The notes under the pieces were generated by a model that saw nothing but the letters and a program-made list of their open reading frames with translations, was not told where the DNA came from and made no database searches. A stretch of DNA of 64,000 bases. Origin: Streptomyces sp. NRRL S-37. GTDB taxonomy: Bacteria > Actinomycetota > Actinomycetes > Streptomycetales > Streptomycetaceae. Each line of letters begins with the position of its first letter. Within the stretch, counting starts at the first letter, position 1. The position numbers and the translations under genes are program-made. This document shows, in pieces, positions 60,950-64,000 of the stretch. Where the stretch lies: NCBI RefSeq assembly GCF_000721605.1, contig NZ_JOIZ01000005.1, positions 434,001-498,000 on the forward strand. The letters run 5' to 3'.

Positions 60950-61309
60950 ATGGAGATCTGGATCAACCCGGCCTGTTCCAAGTGCCGTAGCGCCCTCAGC
61001 CTGCTCGACGCCGAGGGGGCCGATTACACCGTCCGCCGCTATCTGGAGGACGTACCGAGCGAGGACGAGATCCGGGCGGTGCTGGAGCGGCTCGGGCTGG
61101 AGCCGTGGGACATCACCCGGACCCAGGAGGCCGTCGCGACGGAGCTGGGGATCAAGGAATGGGCGCGGGACGCCGGCACGCGGGACCGCTGGATCACGGC
61201 GCTCGCCTCGCACCCCAAGCTGATCCAGCGGCCGATCATCACGGCGGACGACGGCACGGCGGTCGTGGGCCGCACGGAGGACGCCGTACGGGACGCCCTC
61301 TCCCGCTGA
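60950..61309 (+). CDS. ArsC/Spx-family reductase-like protein
   Basis: 119 residues from ATG 60950; TACCGT (60937-60942) is seven bases upstream, so it is leaderless. The thioredoxin-like fold starts MEIWINPACSKCRSALSLLD with both cysteines of CxxC; the C-terminal LIQRPIITADDGTAVVGR with the essential Arg matches ArsC/YffB. Arsenate reductase, glutathione-type reductase or a Spx-like role are all possible. No ars genes are nearby, so arsenic resistance is not supported. Confidence 0.86.
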   Translation: MEIWINPACSKCRSALSLLDAEGADYTVRRYLEDVPSEDEIRAVLERLGLEPWDITRTQEAVATELGIKEWARDAGTRDRWITALASHPKLIQRPIITADDGTAVVGRTEDAVRDALSR

Positions 61310-61419
61310 CGGCCGTGTGACGCAGGCCACTTCGATTGTCCGGCCCGACCACTGAGCAACTCTGTTCGGTATCTCGTACATAGCGGCGTACGCCCCCCCT
61401 ACCTCTTCAGGAGGCGCGG

Positions 61420-62076
61420 ATGTCGCGCAGGAGAACGCTCGGTCCGAAGAAGAAGCTCGCGCTGCTGGTCAGTGCCGCGACGGTGGCGGGAGGCGGGGCC
61501 TTCGTCATGGCGGCCACGTCGAACGCCTCCCCGCCGTCGGCCACCACCAAGTCGGCGGCGGACTCGACCGTCTGTCAGGGCCTGGCCACCGCGCTCGGCA
61601 ACAACGAGAAGTTCATCGAGGGCCAGCGGGCCGCCCCCGACGCGCAGTCGGAGGCGCGGATCGCCAACCGCGAGGCGGTCATCGCCCAGATCCGGGTCCA
61701 GCAGGAGGCGTCCGGGTGCACGGTGGGGGAGTCGGCTCAGGACTCCCAGGCCGCGCAGCCGCAGCAGCCCGCCCCCTCGCAGCCGCCGGCCGCGGCCGAG
61801 GAGGGGGAAGGAGCGGCGCAGGCCTCCGGTGAGCAGGTGTGCAACGGCTCGACCGTCACCCTCTCCGGCGAGGACGGCGCCCCGGCCGCGTCCAGCAACC
61901 AGTTCCCGGCCGGCACGAGGCTGAAGGTGACCAACCTGGACAACAACAAGTCCACGACGGTGGAGGTCACCTCGGTCTCCGGCAGTTGCGTGCTGCTCAA
62001 CAACGCGGCCTTCGAGCAGGTCCGGGAGGCCGGCAAGTTCCTGATCCGCCGTGCGGTGATCGAGAAGGTGGGGTGA
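61420..62076 (+). CDS. Secreted protein with possible double-psi beta-barrel (RlpA-like) domain
   Basis: 218 residues from ATG, with CAGGAGG upstream. A signal peptide covers about 1-37 (KKKLALLVSAATVAGGGAFV, then AATSNA). A helical part with two Cys (STVCQGLATAL, ASGCTVG) and a Pro/Gln linker (about 108-130) follow. The last 80 residues, with CNGSTVTLSGEDGAPAASSN, LKVTNLDNNKSTTVEVTSVS and FEQVREAGKFLIRRAVIEKV, follow the strand order of RlpA/expansin barrels, but the catalytic Asp/His of lytic RlpA is not evident. Probably extracellular. Confidence 0.75.
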   Translation: MSRRRTLGPKKKLALLVSAATVAGGGAFVMAATSNASPPSATTKSAADSTVCQGLATALGNNEKFIEGQRAAPDAQSEARIANREAVIAQIRVQQEASGCTVGESAQDSQAAQPQQPAPSQPPAAAEEGEGAAQASGEQVCNGSTVTLSGEDGAPAASSNQFPAGTRLKVTNLDNNKSTTVEVTSVSGSCVLLNNAAFEQVREAGKFLIRRAVIEKVG

Positions 62077-62101
62077 GGTCCGGGTTCGTCGCGGATTCCC
62101 A

Positions 62102-62136
62102 GGGCCCGCCGCTCCCCCACCGGGGGCGGCGGGCCC
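62102..62136 (+). terminator. Terminator before glnII
   Basis: GGGCCCGCCGC (62102-62112) pairs with GCGGCGGGCCC (62126-62136), with further CCCC/GGGG pairing inside. 25 bp after the stop at 62076. Confidence 0.8.
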
Positions 62137-62198
62137 GTCCGCGCCCCCGCCACCGGGCACGCGTGCTCACACGGTGCGGCGGGACGCGGCGGTGTCAG

Positions 62199-62236
62199 GT
62201 AACACGGGGTTCACATGCGGGCAATGGCCGGGAAAT
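62199..62236. promoter_or_regulatory. GlnR operator of glnII
   Basis: GTAAC (62199), TTCAC (62210), GCAAT (62221) and GAAAT (62232) are spaced by exactly 11 bp, the same geometry as at glnA. About 100 bp upstream of the glnII start. Confidence 0.82.
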
Positions 62237-62337
62237 CGCCTGTTGACAAGCTGCGTGGCATCGACGGCGGCGCCCCAGTGCCGCAGCGCCGCAGCACCCG
62301 CACCAGCGCCCAGACCCACCCCCGAAGGATGTGGACC

Positions 62338-63366
62338 GTGAGCTTCAAGGCCGAGTACATCTGGATCGACGGCACCGAGCCGACCGCCAAGCTGCGTTCC
62401 AAGACGAAGATCCTGGCCGACGACGCCAAGGGCGCGGAGCTGCCGATCTGGGGCTTCGACGGTTCCTCCACCAACCAGGCGGAGGGCCACGCCTCCGACT
62501 GCGTGCTCAAGCCGGTCTTCGTCTGCCCGGACCCGATCCGCGGCGGTGACGACGTCCTGGTGCTGTGCGAGGTCCTGAACACGGACATGACGCCGCACGC
62601 GACCAACACCCGTGCCGCGCTGGCCGAGGTCGCCGGGAAGTTCGCCGCGCAGGAGCCGATCTTCGGCATCGAGCAGGAGTACACCTTCTTCAAGGGTGCC
62701 CGCCCGCTCGGCTTCCCCGAGGGCGGCTTCCCGGCCGCGCAGGGCGGCTACTACTGCGGTGTCGGCTCGGACGAGATCTTCGGCCGTGACGTCGTCGAGG
62801 CGCACCTGGAGAACTGCCTGAAGGCGGGCCTCGGCATCTCCGGCATCAACGCCGAGGTCATGCCCGGCCAGTGGGAGTTCCAGGTCGGCCCGCTGGCCCC
62901 GCTGGAGGTCTCCGACCAGCTGTGGGTGGCCCGCTGGCTGCTCTACCGCACGGCCGAGGACTTCGAGGTCTCCGCCACCCTCGACCCCAAGCCGGTCAAG
63001 GGCGACTGGAACGGCGCGGGCGCGCACACCAACTTCTCCACCAAGGCGATGCGCGAGGGCTACGACGCGATCATCACCGCGTGCGAGTCGCTCGGTGAGG
63101 GCTCCAAGCCGCTGGACCACGTCAAGAACTACGGCGCCGGCATCGACGACCGCCTCACCGGTCTGCACGAGACCGCCCCGTGGAACGAGTACTCCTACGG
63201 CGTCTCCAACCGCGGCGCCTCGGTCCGCATCCCGTGGCAGGTCGAGCAGGACGGCAAGGGCTACATCGAGGACCGCCGTCCGAACGCCAACGTCGACCCG
63301 TACGTGGTGACCCGTCTGCTGGTCGACACGTGCTGCACCGCGCTGGAGAAGGCCGGCCAGGTCTGA
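62338..63366 (+). CDS. glnII: Glutamine synthetase type II (eukaryote-like)
   Basis: 342 residues from GTG 62338 (MSFKAEYIWIDGTEPTAKLR), with GAAGGA nine bases upstream; an ATG three codons before is possible. GSII landmarks: LPIWGFDGSSTNQAEGHASD near 40, FGIEQEYTFFK near 108, NAEVMPGQWEFQVGP near 170, GDWNGAGAHTNFSTKAMR near 222, and GASVRIPWQVEQDGKGYIED near 290. GSII is an octamer, heat-labile and not adenylylated. Streptomycetes keep it beside GSI; here both carry GlnR sites, so they should respond together to nitrogen supply. Confidence 0.97.
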   Translation: MSFKAEYIWIDGTEPTAKLRSKTKILADDAKGAELPIWGFDGSSTNQAEGHASDCVLKPVFVCPDPIRGGDDVLVLCEVLNTDMTPHATNTRAALAEVAGKFAAQEPIFGIEQEYTFFKGARPLGFPEGGFPAAQGGYYCGVGSDEIFGRDVVEAHLENCLKAGLGISGINAEVMPGQWEFQVGPLAPLEVSDQLWVARWLLYRTAEDFEVSATLDPKPVKGDWNGAGAHTNFSTKAMREGYDAIITACESLGEGSKPLDHVKNYGAGIDDRLTGLHETAPWNEYSYGVSNRGASVRIPWQVEQDGKGYIEDRRPNANVDPYVVTRLLVDTCCTALEKAGQV

Positions 63367-63382
63367 TCCGTACCGCAGTCCG

Positions 63383-63426
63383 CGCGCGAGGGCGTCCACC
63401 GTGGGGGGGGTGGGCGCCCTCGCGCG
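63383..63426 (+). terminator. Terminator after glnII
   Basis: CGCGCGAGGGCG (63383-63394) pairs with CGCCCTCGCGCG (63415-63426); 16 bp after the stop. The loop holds a run of eight G. Confidence 0.82.
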
Positions 63427-63485
63427 TTGTCCGAGCCGTGGAAGAGGGCTCCTGCGGACCGCGGGTGTCTGCTTCAATGGAAGGC

Positions 63486-63608
63486 ATGGCCAGCTTCCGG
63501 AAGTACGACGCGACGGGTCGCCGTGACCTGGAACCGTTCTGGCCCTCCCGTCAGCACCACGACTTCGACCGGGTGTGTTGTCGCGCGACGAACGCGCCGG
63601 CTCTCTGA
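63486..63608 (+). CDS. 40-codon Cys-Cys ORF, candidate leader peptide
   Basis: Starts ATG with GGAAGG six bases upstream: MASFRKYDATGRRDLEPFWP, then SRQHHDFDRVCCRATNAPAL. It has no membrane segment. The adjacent cysteine pair near the end, the short length, a hairpin 16 bp after the stop (CCGGCC-TTC-GGCCGG, 63624-63638) and a gene start 84 bp downstream fit a cysteine-responsive leader. It could also be an ordinary small protein. Confidence 0.55.
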   Translation: MASFRKYDATGRRDLEPFWPSRQHHDFDRVCCRATNAPAL

Positions 63609-63623
63609 CGCCCGGATCCCCTT

Positions 63624-63638
63624 CCGGCCTTCGGCCGG
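63624..63638 (+). promoter_or_regulatory. Small hairpin between the leader ORF and the winged-helix gene
   Basis: Six-base stem, three-base loop, with no U-run. Could be an attenuator element or a ribosome-access switch; too short to be a convincing terminator. Confidence 0.35.
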
Positions 63639-63692
63639 CGCGCACCGCGTACGTCCTCGACGAACTCCTTCGCGCGAAAGAGCTGACGACTC

Positions 63693-64000
63693 ATGGCGAC
63701 CCCCCGTTCCCTGTCCTCCGTCTCCCCCACCGTTCCTCCCCGGCTGCGTGCCGTCGACCGGGACGAGGTGGTGACCGTGGCGGACCTGCTGCCGCCGGGC
63801 GCCACCTGGCTGCCCGCGCCGCAGCACGCCCTGCCCGTCCTGCCCGGCCGACCCCCGATGGTCGGCTACCTGGTGCTGGTCCCCGCCGACCAGCGGCCGC
63901 CGTTCCCGGCCGGCTCCCCCGCCCCCGAAACCGCCGGCGACCCGCTGATCCGGATCGACCCCGCGCAGCGCACCGCCCACGTCGACGGACGGCGACTCGA
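63693..64000 (+). CDS. Winged-helix transcriptional regulator, N-terminal part (runs off the right edge)
   Basis: 102 codons in the window from ATG 63693. The visible part reads MATPRSLSSVSPTVPPRLRA, then a Pro-rich stretch, VGYLVLVPADQRPPFPAGSP and PLIRIDPAQRTAHVDGRRLD. The last segment is the beta-strand that introduces an OmpR/PhoB-type winged helix (Trans_reg_C), in streptomycete proteins that have this DNA-binding domain but no receiver. The DNA-binding helices lie outside the window, so the call rests on recollection of similar proteins. The upstream Cys-Cys ORF may control it. Confidence 0.55.
   Translation, partial: MATPRSLSSVSPTVPPRLRAVDRDEVVTVADLLPPGATWLPAPQHALPVLPGRPPMVGYLVLVPADQRPPFPAGSPAPETAGDPLIRIDPAQRTAHVDGRRL

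Noticed and set aside
60950..61309. Arsenate resistance gene
   Set aside because: ArsC-like fold, but no arsR, arsB or other ars gene is nearby; the family includes Spx-like and other reductases.

Overview
The window is a piece of the chromosome core of a Streptomyces species. Evidence: very high GC with almost every third codon position G or C, frequent GTG starts, many four-base ATGA or GTGA gene overlaps, actinobacterial families throughout (PspA/PspAA, DUF3043, DUF4191, MarP-like protease, paired GlnR-controlled glutamine synthetases), and a gene order that I recall from S. coelicolor as roughly SCO2155 to SCO2211. It is mostly conserved housekeeping DNA. The less conserved material lies in small inserts: a broken second ctaD, a collagen-like secreted protein, a TnpB remnant, repeat clusters, and a sensor/ABC-exporter module between glnA and glnII.

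Layout. 1-6.6 kb: ctaD (edge) and ctaC of cytochrome c oxidase, a cysteine desulfurase fused to a TusA domain, adenosine kinase, a large Pro/Gly-rich membrane-anchored protein, and erpA. 6.9-8.1 kb: nadA, so sulfur mobilisation, Fe-S insertion and an Fe-S client enzyme lie together. 8.2-13.4 kb: a NarL-type kinase and regulator upstream of an RND exporter. 13.6-17.4 kb: pspAA/pspA envelope stress genes, DUF3043, a methyltransferase and an unknown gene. 17.5-23.1 kb: cobalamin nucleotide-loop genes cobT, a cobU fusion and cobS, interleaved with a methyltransferase and two unknowns. 23.2-25.8 kb: ctaD2 pseudogene, its small downstream gene, and a GH114-like lipoprotein.

26.1-36.2 kb: pepA, then lpd (E3), a two-lipoyl-domain E2, a collagen-like gene on the other strand, a FadR-type GntR regulator and aceE (E1). 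All parts of a 2-oxoacid dehydrogenase are thus within 8 kb, and lipB/lipA, which supply the lipoyl cofactor, follow at 46-48 kb. 36.2-46 kb: WYL regulator, DUF4240 gene, PGRP amidase with a tiny coupled gene, MarP-like protease, GNAT enzyme, epimerase, TnpB remnant, FAD oxidoreductase, a 51/52-bp repeat block and an NsdA-like TPR regulator.

48-64 kb: small gene, DUF4191, RDD protein, glnA with a four-half-site GlnR operator, a DUF1963 gene, two unknown membrane genes, an ABC exporter preceded by a membrane-anchored protein and a kinase/regulator pair, a small unknown gene, an ArsC-like reductase, a secreted possible double-psi beta-barrel protein, glnII with a second GlnR operator, and at the right edge a 40-codon Cys-Cys leader ORF before the start of a winged-helix regulator. 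No tRNA, rRNA or CRISPR array was seen. Three things recur: leaderless promoters (a -10 box 6-8 nt before the start codon), a GGGGCGCGGGGAACTGCGCG-type repeat, and a longer terminator-like dispersed repeat. Start sites were chosen by eye from Shine-Dalgarno matches, overlaps and family N-termini.
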